29,537 bases of DNA from a virus, in the IMG/VR virus record IMGVR_UViG_3300008113_000259, positions 1-29,537 of that record; one strand, given 5' to 3'. Every line of letters begins with the position of its first letter. Position 1 is the first letter of the stretch. The notes below the pieces were generated by a model. That model was not told the DNA's origin. It ran no database searches and saw only the letters and a list, made by a program, of their open reading frames with translations. Below, in pieces: positions 21,028 through 29,537 of this stretch. The position numbers and the translations under genes are program-made.

Positions 21028-22530
21028 TTAGAAATTAAAGTATAATTTTACATCTTCAGACTTCACACCAGTTCTACTAATTGGTTGTATATTTTTATAG
21101 TAATAAACTGTTGATGAATACGGAACTAAATCTTTATTATTTATTGTTGTAATAATGCATGTTTTACCAGTAGTAAGAGACGTTAGTGTTTCAAATGGTT
21201 GAAATGTCCCCACATCCTCAAGAACATAAAGTTTTGAAGAATCCATGTGAGCTACTGTTGCTGTTGCCTTACTAGTAAAGCCCTGCACAATTTCACCAGG
21301 GTCAAATAAACCACCTGCGTAGCTTAAGATACCAAAATTTAACATTTGGTTAAATGTCGCAGCACTGAATGTAGATAGATTAGATACTGCAACCGGGTTA
21401 TTAATTAATGCAATTTGGCGGTAATTTACCCAATCTGGAAAATTATCACCTACATTTGTACTGATGGAAATGCCTAAAGTATTACACCCCAATTCGTAAA
21501 CAGCATCTGAACCATGTCCATCCTTAGGTGAGATAATGGCTCGAGCTGTTGCATCAGATCCGAAATAAGTATTATTTGTAATTGTAACATTAGCATATGT
21601 ATAATTTAAACCTCTGCTTACAACTGTAACAGAAGTAATTTTACCCGTATTGGCGTCTACATCTGCAACTGCTGCAGCGCCAGTCCCATCTCCTACAATC
21701 TTCACCTGAGGATCAATTCTATAAAGAGATGTACTATCAACCCCAATAATAGGATTGGTAGTTGAGACAAATTTACCTGTAGTATTTACTATATAATTAT
21801 TGATTGGTGAAAGGCTTCCGGCTCCGCCACCCGAATAAATGTAAAATGTGGAGTCTGTGTAGGCTCCACTTAATGTAGATGAATTGGTATTTGCAATTTT
21901 AAAAAATGTATTGCTTATAACATTATCAATGTAACCGTTTGCTGTAGTATAATTATTACCATTTTTAGTTACTTCAATAACATGTAAAGCACCGTTTTCA
22001 GCAAACTGTGAAACTACAGGAGAAGGTATAATGGGGATAAAATCATTAGTAGTAAATTTGTTTGACTGTGCACCATTGATAGTATAAAGATATTTCCACT
22101 TATAACCATCAGCAGTATCAAAATCACCACCACTCACAGTCAATGTTGGCTCATCAGTTGATGGAACCCCATAGTTGTTGAACAAGCACTTGTATACTCT
22201 ATTTAAACTTGTTACCACATAATAATTTTTTGAATATAAGGCTTGATCAGTATCATCATAATAATCGTAGACTGTGTTCGCCGTCCAAGTTTTTTTCTTT
22301 GTAACATATGCAATATCAGTAATGGAAACTTTTTTACCAAAAAGTATTTCTTTATTTACTGAATAGTGTGTTCCGGTGATAGATGAGTTTGTTGAGGGAG
22401 GTATATTATCGTCGGGCCACTCAAAGAATTTTCCAAAAGTAATATAGTAATTTGATGATGTGTTTGCTACATCATCAATAAAATTCTTTACAAATTTTGC
22501 TTTAATATTTTGATTAAAAATACCAGTCAT
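21028..22530 (-). CDS. 8: Baseplate wedge protein gp8-like (500 aa)
   Basis: Several short blocks line up in order with T4 gp8: YYITFGKFFEW (residues ~28-38) with IFITFG-xxPW, RVYKCL (111-116) with VYRCL, DGYKWKYLYTI (141-151) with DGYVWEYLFEI, YRQIALINNPV (~370) with FRQISIITNPL, and the C-terminal DVKLYFNF with EINILFTF. gp8 bridges the gp6-gp7 core of each wedge to the peripheral baseplate and is thought to move during the change from dome to star. This copy is about 165 residues longer than the T4 protein (334 aa), with the extra length in the middle and a second stretch before the C-terminus. It starts in a TAATG overlap with the gp7-position gene and has GGTGG about ten bases upstream. 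Confidence 0.85.
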   Translation of the reverse strand: MTGIFNQNIKAKFVKNFIDDVANTSSNYYITFGKFFEWPDDNIPPSTNSSITGTHYSVNKEILFGKKVSITDIAYVTKKKTWTANTVYDYYDDTDQALYSKNYYVVTSLNRVYKCLFNNYGVPSTDEPTLTVSGGDFDTADGYKWKYLYTINGAQSNKFTTNDFIPIIPSPVVSQFAENGALHVIEVTKNGNNYTTANGYIDNVISNTFFKIANTNSSTLSGAYTDSTFYIYSGGGAGSLSPINNYIVNTTGKFVSTTNPIIGVDSTSLYRIDPQVKIVGDGTGAAAVADVDANTGKITSVTVVSRGLNYTYANVTITNNTYFGSDATARAIISPKDGHGSDAVYELGCNTLGISISTNVGDNFPDWVNYRQIALINNPVAVSNLSTFSAATFNQMLNFGILSYAGGLFDPGEIVQGFTSKATATVAHMDSSKLYVLEDVGTFQPFETLTSLTTGKTCIITTINNKDLVPYSSTVYYYKNIQPISRTGVKSEDVKLYFNF

Positions 22531-24140
22531 TAAGTGTTTACCACCAAGGTTTCGGTCTGTATAATTTCATCAGATTGTTTACTATCAATAAGAATTGGTC
22601 TGCTAAAAACTCTATTTCCTACAGGATGCATAACTTGTTTTAATACATTAATATATTTATCAAGAGATTTTTCAAATTGAATTTCATATGAATATTCTTG
22701 GTAATAATCACTATCTGTAATATACTTATCTGCGTTTAAGAAACTACTTTCGTCTGCCCAGAAACCTTCTTCATATCCAATAGCACCAATTTCCAATGTT
22801 AATTCAGCAGTTTTTAGATCGTCATTTTCATTATAAAAAACAAGCACTTCACCCTGTGTATTATATCCAAGACCAGATGAAACTAGTTCAACACTCTTGA
22901 TGACGCCATTACCTGTTGCCAATTCTCCGGTAATTATGGCATTATTGCCCCATATTTTACCTTTACTATCAATTATACCATATCCATGAACCCTTTTTTC
23001 AAACACGTTTGTTTGAACTGAACCATTATAATTATGATCACCAGAAGAAGCACCACCAAGAGAAGCAATAGATCCAATTGTAATATTAGCTGAAGTTAAA
23101 GCCGTACCAATAATTGATTGGGAATTAGCAAGGTACATGGTAACACCATAATCATTTGCTGATATGAGTGTATTAGCGAATGAAAGTCCATTGGCAAATG
23201 TTAATGGATTTATATTATAAGGAAAAGTAATTGTATTAGCAAGGGATTTTACTTTGAATATTGCCCCATTACCTGAAGACGCTGTCTTATAACTTACAGT
23301 TACAGGAGAGTCAATTGCATATCCGTAACCACCATCTACCAATTTAAAATTAATATATCCCTTGGCCGTGTCATTTTGTAGTATTGAACTAACGTTAAAT
23401 TTAAGGCCTTCACCAGTAGTATTTGACGTTAAAAGGATATCACCTGGTGCATGATCTTCTGATGAAAAAATTATTGAGGCGCCAACAGCTGAACCTTTGA
23501 TTAAAGTAGCATCTTTAATATCTAATCCATCGTAAACTAAATATTCACCAACAACAAACGAACTTCCTGTACTACCAGTTGTAATATCAGAAAGATAAAA
23601 AACATGAGCTAATTGTTGGCCTGTGTTAACTTTTGTAGCAGAAGATACATATGCTGTCGCACCTGAAGTAGTTCCTCTAATTAATTTTTTATTATAACTA
23701 CTATTGGAACTTCTTTCTTCTACTTCAAGATACTTATTTCTTATCCATTTTCCATCAGAGGTTCTAAGCATATCTTTTTGCGGAAGATATACATTTATTT
23801 CTAGATTGTATAGAAGTCTAAAAAGTAATTTAAGACCCTCAATGGAACCTTTTGAACGATAAACATCTATAATATGTTTTTCTAGTAATCTTTTATCAGC
23901 GAGAATATTCTTAGGAATACCTCTCATATATTTTTTAAGAAAATAATCTATGTATTCGTCTGTTACTTCATTTATATCAGTGTATTCAAGAAGCCTTCTT
24001 GATTTATAAGTAGCACCTTCTTGATCCATCCACTCATAGTAAGCCTTAACAAATTGAATAAAATTTTCACCTTCTTCCTGATAGAAGGCTGGAAATTGTT
24101 GAGCTACTAATGGTGCAATTTCTTTTAAATCAACTTGCAT
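22530..24140 (-). CDS. Baseplate wedge protein in the gp7 position (536 aa)
   Basis: The N-terminal ~130 residues are helical and strongly patterned: FPAFYQEEGENFIQFVKAYY, EWMDQEG, DEYIDYFLKKYMRGIPKN, DKRLLEKHIIDVYRSKGS and GLKLLFRLLYNLEINVYLP. This block is common to baseplate proteins encoded next to gp6 in T4-like marine phages and recalls the P2 gpI / gp7 wedge subunit, which pairs with two gp6 (gpJ) chains to form the wedge core. The rest is beta-rich, with a GTTSGATAYV motif near residue 155 and a VELVSSGLGYNTQGEVLV segment. It overlaps gp6 and gp8 genes at both ends by TAATG, matching the T4 order 6-7-8. It is half the length of T4 gp7 (1032 aa), so I assign it by position and N-terminal pattern, not by full-length similarity. 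Confidence 0.7.
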   Translation of the reverse strand: MQVDLKEIAPLVAQQFPAFYQEEGENFIQFVKAYYEWMDQEGATYKSRRLLEYTDINEVTDEYIDYFLKKYMRGIPKNILADKRLLEKHIIDVYRSKGSIEGLKLLFRLLYNLEINVYLPQKDMLRTSDGKWIRNKYLEVEERSSNSSYNKKLIRGTTSGATAYVSSATKVNTGQQLAHVFYLSDITTGSTGSSFVVGEYLVYDGLDIKDATLIKGSAVGASIIFSSEDHAPGDILLTSNTTGEGLKFNVSSILQNDTAKGYINFKLVDGGYGYAIDSPVTVSYKTASSGNGAIFKVKSLANTITFPYNINPLTFANGLSFANTLISANDYGVTMYLANSQSIIGTALTSANITIGSIASLGGASSGDHNYNGSVQTNVFEKRVHGYGIIDSKGKIWGNNAIITGELATGNGVIKSVELVSSGLGYNTQGEVLVFYNENDDLKTAELTLEIGAIGYEEGFWADESSFLNADKYITDSDYYQEYSYEIQFEKSLDKYINVLKQVMHPVGNRVFSRPILIDSKQSDEIIQTETLVVNT

Positions 24141-25930
24141 TATTGGTTAAACACATTAATAGAAATAGAAACTTTATCATAATCAATTTTTAAAAATTTA
24201 TTTTGCTGAACTATTATATCATCATAGTTTAATTTTGCATAAATGTCAATACTGTTTGTGTAATCAAAAGGATTGATATTAAATAACATATCTCCGGTCA
24301 AATAATCAATAGTTCCTATATTACTTTCAAGAATAACTTTTGTTGAATTGGGTGATAAGAAATACACTCTTAGATTACCTATTCCATCATCCGAAATACG
24401 AGCTTGATAAAGTGCACCATCTTTATTATAAGTAAATAAATTTGATACTATAACCTCTGATTCATCGTCAGTATATAATTTTGGAACAGGTCTATAAATT
24501 GCATTACCGTATGTAAAATTATATCTGTTTGTGATTGTTCTTGTTGGTGTAATTTTATAGATAACCCTCAAATTAGTTTGATTACTTACAATTGATTCGT
24601 CAGCAGAATCTATCATTGAGAGTAATTTTGATTTTCTCAAATCATCACCGAAATTATTTAAATGTAATGTATCATACTGAATAATTTGATTGAGAACCTC
24701 TGTTTTAAGAAGTTGGGTACTCTTGGATGTTAATGTAGGATCATATTTTACATCTGATACAATTTCAACAAATAGATACTCAGGATCTATAATGACAGGT
24801 TCTGCAGTAATATTCTTTGGTGTAAGAAATGCAACCACACTATTTTTTAATTCTGTAGAAAGAATAGTTGAAGTTCCATATGGAATAGCTGTAATGATGA
24901 CTTTACCAAATTGTGGTGGATCGGCATCTTCGCCACCATAGACATTTACTGTTTTAATTTGAGGAAAATTCTGCAATACAAGATTAGTATAATCTTCTTT
25001 AGTAACAGCTCTGTTTTGTGTTGTGAAATGTCTTGGTGCATTGAATCTTACTGATTCAATACTTTCTCTCTCAGACCCAACAGATGCAATTTCATTAGTA
25101 GAAACAGTTACGGAGTACAAATTATCTATTTTTGTTGTTGCAGTAAATGAACTTGCCTTGTTTGCCGCTTCACCATTTGTTGATCTGTATTTTACTTTTA
25201 CAATATTACCATTTACTAGTTTATTTCCAAGCACACCATCACCAAATGTAATAGCATATTGATTTGTTAAAGCACCTTCAATAAAGAAAACCTTAGATGA
25301 AGGATCTAGACCATATAAATTATAAGCTTGTTTGTAGACTGTATTTGAAGAATCTGTTGAGGAATTTATAACAGTGACTTTAATACTATTTGTATCAACA
25401 TTTTCTGAATTTAACACAAATGTTGATGTATTAGCTACATTAAAATATTCTGTAACTATTTTACCTTCGTATATGTAAACAGGGTCACTTGTATAGTATC
25501 CATTGTTTCTGTTGATGATAATATTTTCGTCGGTAGTAAAAGTATAATTAACACCATCAACAGCTGTTCTTACAACATAATTCTCAGGAATAACTACAAA
25601 TGAAGGTGTCGCTGTTCCAGTATTGACATTGAATGTCACTAAAGCTTGAGCTGATGTTCTTGAACGTGGAATGTAATTTAATTCCTTAGCATGTGAAACA
25701 ACTGATTCCTTAAGACGTGATGAATCCAGGAACATCTCACTTCCTATCATGTTAAGATAATAGGAATTCATATATGAATTATACGCCAACAAATCTAAAA
25801 GAGCACTAAGATTCGAGCCTTCAAAGTCATAATCTTTGAATTCGGTTTTACTCTTTAAAAATGTCTTTAAGTTGCTTTTGATACCATCAAAGCTTAATTC
25901 AGAAACACTTAAAAACCCTGTATTTGCCAT
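24140..25930 (-). CDS. 6: Baseplate wedge protein gp6-like (596 aa)
   Basis: The opening FLSVSELSFDGIKSNLKTFL, then YDFEGSNLSALLDLLAYNSY, then NMIGSEMFLDSSRLKESVVS and AKELNYIPRSRTSAQA is characteristic of T4 gp6 (660 aa in T4) and of the wider baseplate J family. Central motifs PRHFTTQNRAVTKEDYTNLV and VNVYGGEDADPPQFGKV are also typical. gp6 forms the continuous inner ring of the baseplate as a homodimer per wedge, clamped with gp7, and holds the six wedges together around the hub. The gene overlaps gp25 upstream and the gp7-position gene downstream by TAATG junctions, with an AAGAAGAG stretch before the ATG. Length and motifs suggest an intact gene. Confidence 0.9.
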   Translation of the reverse strand: MANTGFLSVSELSFDGIKSNLKTFLKSKTEFKDYDFEGSNLSALLDLLAYNSYMNSYYLNMIGSEMFLDSSRLKESVVSHAKELNYIPRSRTSAQALVTFNVNTGTATPSFVVIPENYVVRTAVDGVNYTFTTDENIIINRNNGYYTSDPVYIYEGKIVTEYFNVANTSTFVLNSENVDTNSIKVTVINSSTDSSNTVYKQAYNLYGLDPSSKVFFIEGALTNQYAITFGDGVLGNKLVNGNIVKVKYRSTNGEAANKASSFTATTKIDNLYSVTVSTNEIASVGSERESIESVRFNAPRHFTTQNRAVTKEDYTNLVLQNFPQIKTVNVYGGEDADPPQFGKVIITAIPYGTSTILSTELKNSVVAFLTPKNITAEPVIIDPEYLFVEIVSDVKYDPTLTSKSTQLLKTEVLNQIIQYDTLHLNNFGDDLRKSKLLSMIDSADESIVSNQTNLRVIYKITPTRTITNRYNFTYGNAIYRPVPKLYTDDESEVIVSNLFTYNKDGALYQARISDDGIGNLRVYFLSPNSTKVILESNIGTIDYLTGDMLFNINPFDYTNSIDIYAKLNYDDIIVQQNKFLKIDYDKVSISINVFNQ

Positions 25931-26322
25931 TATCTTACTCTTCTTAGAACTAGGTCTAATGTGACCGGTGTGGTATTATTTACTACAGAAAAAACTATAG
26001 TTGCAGAATAAGAGTTTTCATCAGGCAGGGCCTTTACAGTTACACTATAAAGATTGGCTCTTGGTTCATAATTAATAATTGTTTCTCTAATTCTTTCTTT
26101 TAAAATATATTCAGTGTCGGGTCCTATATTTTCAAAAAGACTTTGGCGAATACCTGCCCCAATTCCAGGATTAAAAAATCTTTCATAAGGATCGGTCAAT
26201 AGTAAATTACGGATAGACTTTTTGACTGCATTCTCATTAAAGAGAAGCACCAAGTCCTCCTTAATAGGGTGGACATCAAAATTAGTAGGTATATCTGAGT
26301 AAAATACTGTTGATGTTGCCAT
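25930..26322 (-). CDS. 25: Baseplate wedge protein gp25-like (130 aa)
   Basis: The length agrees with T4 gp25 (132 aa). The sequence shows the family layout: an N-terminal FDVHPIKEDLVLLFNENAVK segment, IRNLLLTDPYERFFNPGIG, and the conserved EPR motif at residues 86-88 within TIINYEPRANL. gp25 (GPW_gp25 family, related to TssE of type VI secretion) sits at the junction of wedge and sheath and is needed to start sheath polymerisation; the EPR loop contacts the gp6-gp7 core. No Shine-Dalgarno sequence is visible, and a perfect late promoter motif ends only five bases before the ATG, so the message may be nearly leaderless. In T4 gene 25 lies in another cluster; here it precedes gp6 directly. Confidence 0.9.
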   Translation of the reverse strand: MATSTVFYSDIPTNFDVHPIKEDLVLLFNENAVKKSIRNLLLTDPYERFFNPGIGAGIRQSLFENIGPDTEYILKERIRETIINYEPRANLYSVTVKALPDENSYSATIVFSVVNNTTPVTLDLVLRRVR

Positions 26323-26327
26323 AAAAC

Positions 26328-26335
26328 TATTTATA
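26328..26335 (-). promoter_or_regulatory. Consensus T4 late promoter abutting gp25
   Basis: The minus strand reads TATAAATA, an exact match to the T4 late promoter. Its T-A-A also supplies the stop codon of the 539-aa gene. Only GTTTT separates it from the gp25 ATG at 26322. In T4 transcription begins about six bases after this element, which would place the start on or next to the ATG. Confidence 0.5.
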
Positions 26336-27950
26336 ATGATGTTTGAACAGCCCTCAGATATGCAGGGTTATATCTTTGAATATCATTTGCTGTAGAAGCT
26401 GCAAGTCTCCAACCCCCAGTAAAAGGAGAGGAGCCAAATGGTGAGAAGGTTTCACCCACCATTACTGCGCTAAATCCTAACATAAAAGGAATTGCATTAT
26501 CTGATCTTCTCATTTCTATCATAGAATCAGAAGGTACATTCATAACATTACAGAGATTGCTATTCATAGTTGCTACATGTTGGCCAAAATAAGTATTCTG
26601 AGGAGGTAATGTAGATGAACCTGTTACCATTCTAGAGACAATTGAGGAGATTGGTAAAGAACCCCCAAAAGAAGCAAAGTTCTGCATTCCAAAACTTACA
26701 ACTCCACTTCCACCACCCATAGATGAAAATGCACCTATTCTTCTACTAAAGATTTGATCAATGGCTGGTAAGGCAACAGGAGCCTCTCCAAAGAAACTTT
26801 TACCAGCATATGATGGTGGCTGCAACATTGGGTTATTTGCTCTTTTAGAAGTAGCTATTCTAGTTCCTATAAGCACCTCAGATAAAAATCCCCCCATCGC
26901 ACCACCACCCGACTGGGATAGTAATGCACCTGCTACAACTCCACCCAAAGAACCCAAAGAACCTAAAGCACCACCCAGTGGTGTTTGATTTAATAAATTT
27001 CCAATAGCTGCACCACCTGCAATAGCTGCAAGAGAAGGAACAGACGTAGTTGGATTTGAAACTGATGCCAGTGCAGCAACGGAAGCTGTACCTCCTGCAA
27101 CACCAACATAAGTATTAATTGCATTTCCAATTGAGCTAGTGGATAATCCAGGAAATCCACCCAAATTACCTCTATAACCTTGATTTTGGTAGGCTGTTGA
27201 AACTATAGAAGGACCTAATACCCCCAATGCTATACCAAGTTCAGCGGCTTGTAATGTATCTCCAATACTACTCTTTGAAATATCATCATATTGTGACATA
27301 TGAGCATATTGATAACTATATCTTTGATTTACTGAAGCTACTCCTTGGCTCAAATAACCTATTTTATAGATATCCGGAATGCCTACAACACCTATAATAT
27401 TTCTAATATATTTTTTATCTGCTAATTCTGGTACACCAATGGTGTTAGAGATTTCTACTAAATTATTGTAATTTTCATTAGCAGCTAAAATATAAAAGAA
27501 ATTTTCTAAAGCATCGTAAGGTATAATACCATAAGATGCAAGTTCTTGAGATTTTCTTTGAATAGCTTGTTTTTCTAATGTTGTTAAAATATAATTACTA
27601 TCGGTACGAACATAGTTAGCAGGAGCTGTAGTATTTCTTAATGATGCTCCGCTTCCAAATAATTGTGCACCAATTTGCACTGCATTATTAAAACTGTCAT
27701 TTGAAGCTTTTAATTCCTGATTACCATAAAATCCGGGTTGACTAATAAATCCCTTTTGAATTAAAGCTAAGGTGTCTTTATTAATACGGGTGTTATTTGA
27801 CCCTGAAGAACCCGGGGTTTGTGTACTTGATGAGTTAGATTTATCTGATCCGCCGTAGGCAACTTCTCTCCCACTTATTGTGTATGTCTGACCAACAACA
27901 GGATTTGGAACGGCAGCAGCAATTAAGTTATCATCTCTAGAACCAGCCAT
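26331..27950 (-). CDS. Unknown virion structural protein between gp5 and gp25 (539 aa)
   Basis: I do not recognise a T4 counterpart. Residues 1-70 are Ser/Asn-rich and probably flexible. Residues ~75-215 are mostly helical (LEKQAIQRKSQELASYGIIP, ALENFFYILAANENYNNLVE). Residues ~265-350 are strikingly rich in Gly, Ala, Leu and Ser (AAIAGGAAIGNLLNQTPLGG, GGVVAGALLSQSGGGAMGGF), giving a hydrophobic, low-complexity stretch with no charge. The C-terminus is compact (RSDNAIPFMLGFSAVMVG, FTGGWRLAAST). It overlaps the gp5-like and is adjacent to the gp25 gene, so it is very probably made with the hub/spike and could be a hub accessory, a spike-tip or a tail-plug protein. A membrane-interacting role for the Gly/Ala stretch is only a guess. 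Confidence 0.6.
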   Translation of the reverse strand: MAGSRDDNLIAAAVPNPVVGQTYTISGREVAYGGSDKSNSSSTQTPGSSGSNNTRINKDTLALIQKGFISQPGFYGNQELKASNDSFNNAVQIGAQLFGSGASLRNTTAPANYVRTDSNYILTTLEKQAIQRKSQELASYGIIPYDALENFFYILAANENYNNLVEISNTIGVPELADKKYIRNIIGVVGIPDIYKIGYLSQGVASVNQRYSYQYAHMSQYDDISKSSIGDTLQAAELGIALGVLGPSIVSTAYQNQGYRGNLGGFPGLSTSSIGNAINTYVGVAGGTASVAALASVSNPTTSVPSLAAIAGGAAIGNLLNQTPLGGALGSLGSLGGVVAGALLSQSGGGAMGGFLSEVLIGTRIATSKRANNPMLQPPSYAGKSFFGEAPVALPAIDQIFSRRIGAFSSMGGGSGVVSFGMQNFASFGGSLPISSIVSRMVTGSSTLPPQNTYFGQHVATMNSNLCNVMNVPSDSMIEMRRSDNAIPFMLGFSAVMVGETFSPFGSSPFTGGWRLAASTANDIQRYNPAYLRAVQTSL

Positions 27951-29537
27951 TATCCTACTATCTTTCTTCCTTGCAATGCAGCAACCGCATATGAAAGTTT
28001 CAATCCAGGAATTGAACTATAACAGTGTGGATCAGCACATGTAAGAACAGTACCTCCTCCTCTTTGACCTGGTTTAGCAGCTTCTACATGAACATGAATA
28101 CCACCTTCATCATTTTTTTCTAAAAGAACTTTACTATAAGGAAGATTGTCTCTAACATAAGATGCAATCTCTGCTGTAAACCCATAGTCTGGTTTATTAG
28201 AACATCTAATATCAACAGCACCACCCGTTGAATGGTTGGTTGATTTTGGTCTCCACCAAGATGAAATATAAACTCTTGCACCAAACTTTTCATATAAAGG
28301 ATCTAGAATATTCCAGGCAACGTTTTGTGCTGCAGTTAATATGTTTTTAATTTCAGATTGAGGAGCATTATGAATACCAATTATTTGACCAACTTTAACA
28401 TGCCTTGATAATTGTTCGTTACTATTATAAATTGAACTTGGTAGAGGTATACCCGGTGTTTCAGATATACCATTACCATCAGAAATTCCTGCTGGTCTAT
28501 CGTAAATACCAGAGGCTATCGCCTCTGCTGTTATACCAGTATCAGTTGATTGATAAGATACACCTGCACCCTTATTGCCTGCAGCATAAGCTTCAGCTTT
28601 TGGATTTGGATTGCCACCTTCATTTTTATAAAGTGACATTTCTTCTGCTGACATAGTAGCTGCATTAAGAGGAAAGTCAGGAGCATCAAGCAATGAAGTT
28701 ATATTTTTAATAATAGTATCTGCTGTCGGATATTGTGCTAGCTGTGCAGGTCCTGGATCAGTTGCAGAATCAACAGAAGGTGACCCACTTATTTGGATAT
28801 CTGTAGCTGAGCCTTTAATATTAACTTTAGCTGAAGCTAAAACATCTATAGTTGAAGTTGAATGAATTGATGCAGCACTTGTCGATGATAACTTGGCTGT
28901 ACCATCAGCTTTCAAAGCAAAATCATCTTTAGTAGAAAGAGTCATTGCACCTTCAGATACAACTTCTAAAGTATCTTTTGCATTTATACTTACTTTTTCT
29001 TTTGCATAAAGACCTATATTTTGTTGTGCATCTAGTTCAACAGTTTTATCAGATCTGATAGTTAGGTTTTTAGCAGCATCAATATCTAATGTATTTGGAG
29101 TTTGAATTTGCATTTTACCGGCTGCAGTGATTCTATTATCACCTGCAACCATGGTACTCATATCTTTGGCAACTTCAACAACCTTGCTTCCGTTGTATAT
29201 CACCTCTTCAGATGAACCATCTCTAACAGAAGTGATCATATTTCTTCCTACATGAATACCTAAACTACCACCAACATTAAAATCCATATCACCTTGTGAT
29301 TCAATTGTAACTTTACCATCACCTTTAAGTATAAGATGACCTTGTGCATAAACTGTCAAATCACCTCGAGGTGATATTACACCTACACCTTTTTTACCAG
29401 TTGATATAAGATGTATAGAACCGTCTGAATCAATTACAATTGCTGCACCACTATGATGTTGCATAGTAATTGTATCAGAACCAAATGTATTATCAATAAT
29501 AACTTTGTTACCTGTTGCTGAAACAAAACCTTGAACA
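27950..29537 (-). CDS. 5: gp5-like central spike with C-terminal M15 peptidase domain (5'-truncated)
   Basis: The frame is open to the window edge: codons upstream of the ATG at 29464 read GFVSATGNKVIIDNTFGSDT, the usual gp5/VgrG sequence before the needle, so the true start lies outside. About 200 residues then alternate short strands (HLILKGDGKVTIESQGDMDF, KMQIQTPNTLDIDAAKNLTI, KEKVSINAKDTLEVVSEGAM), the signature of the trimeric beta-helical spike that pierces the outer membrane. After a linker, a C-terminal domain carries the peptidase M15 zinc site: HSTGGAVD (HxxGxAxD; His codon 28232-28234, Asp codon 28211-28213) and IHVHV (HxH; 28088-28096). Such enzymes cut peptidoglycan peptides. T4 gp5 instead carries a lysozyme before the helix. 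The gp5 OB fold and any lysozyme would be off the window. It overlaps the 539-aa gene by TAATG. Confidence 0.85.
   Translation of the reverse strand, partial: VQGFVSATGNKVIIDNTFGSDTITMQHHSGAAIVIDSDGSIHLISTGKKGVGVISPRGDLTVYAQGHLILKGDGKVTIESQGDMDFNVGGSLGIHVGRNMITSVRDGSSEEVIYNGSKVVEVAKDMSTMVAGDNRITAAGKMQIQTPNTLDIDAAKNLTIRSDKTVELDAQQNIGLYAKEKVSINAKDTLEVVSEGAMTLSTKDDFALKADGTAKLSSTSAASIHSTSTIDVLASAKVNIKGSATDIQISGSPSVDSATDPGPAQLAQYPTADTIIKNITSLLDAPDFPLNAATMSAEEMSLYKNEGGNPNPKAEAYAAGNKGAGVSYQSTDTGITAEAIASGIYDRPAGISDGNGISETPGIPLPSSIYNSNEQLSRHVKVGQIIGIHNAPQSEIKNILTAAQNVAWNILDPLYEKFGARVYISSWWRPKSTNHSTGGAVDIRCSNKPDYGFTAEIASYVRDNLPYSKVLLEKNDEGGIHVHVEAAKPGQRGGGTVLTCADPHCYSSIPGLKLSYAVAALQGRKIVG

Noticed and set aside
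21138-21145. AATAAATA late-promoter-like motif on the minus strand inside the gp8 gene
   Set aside because: It lies ~120 bases before the next start, within coding sequence of an AT-rich genome, so chance is a sufficient explanation.
29462-29464. ATG at 29464 as the true start of the gp5-like gene
   Set aside because: The same frame continues upstream to the window edge with typical gp5/VgrG sequence, so this methionine is internal.

Overview
The window is a stretch of late structural genes from a T4-like contractile-tailed phage (myovirus), most likely marine (cyanophage or pelagiphage type). The supporting evidence is a set of baseplate-wedge homologues in T4 gene order (gp25, gp6, a protein in the gp7 position, gp8), a gp5-like spike with a C-terminal peptidoglycan peptidase, a DUF4815-type baseplate/tail protein, an S74 fibre, a 2OG-Fe(II) oxygenase and long collagen-like fibres built on Gly-Tyr-Thr-Gly-Ser repeats of the kind common in marine phage genomes. 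The DNA is visibly AT-rich (GC not computed). The host cannot be fixed from this window.

Layout, read in the direction of transcription of the minus strand (right to left): 29537-27950 gp5-like spike, 5' end outside the window; 27950-26331 unknown virion protein; 26322-25930 gp25; 25930-24140 gp6; 24140-22530 gp7-position protein; 22530-21028 gp8; 21018-14872 three consecutive ORFs that together look like one large DUF4815-type protein; 14858-14640 small coiled-coil protein; 14643-13750 2OG-Fe(II) oxygenase; 13749-12292 S74 fibre; 12302-11976 small BppU-like protein; 11976-11773 small unknown protein. Most junctions are stop/start overlaps such as TAATG, so translation is probably coupled along the block.

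At 9014-11776 a single gene on the plus strand encodes a three-domain glycosyltransferase. It has its own sigma70-like promoter, faces a T4-type late promoter for the neighbouring fibre gene, and ends on a stop codon shared in a TTAA palindrome with the late operon. Beyond it, on the minus strand again, lie an 898-aa collagen-like fibre, a ~248-aa beta-rich protein, a 1577-aa collagen-like fibre and the start of an Fn3/glycine-rich adhesin that leaves the window at base 1.

The right half builds the baseplate and spike; the left half builds and perhaps decorates the fibres that touch the cell. Points most worth a second look are the three-way split of the DUF4815-type protein, the possible fibre-modification set (collagen-like fibres, oxygenase, glycosyltransferase), the oxygenase and small neighbour sharing a coiled-coil tail, and a consensus late promoter touching the gp25 start codon. 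No tRNA, rRNA, CRISPR array, insertion sequence or integrase was seen. There is no gene-free stretch longer than 76 bases.
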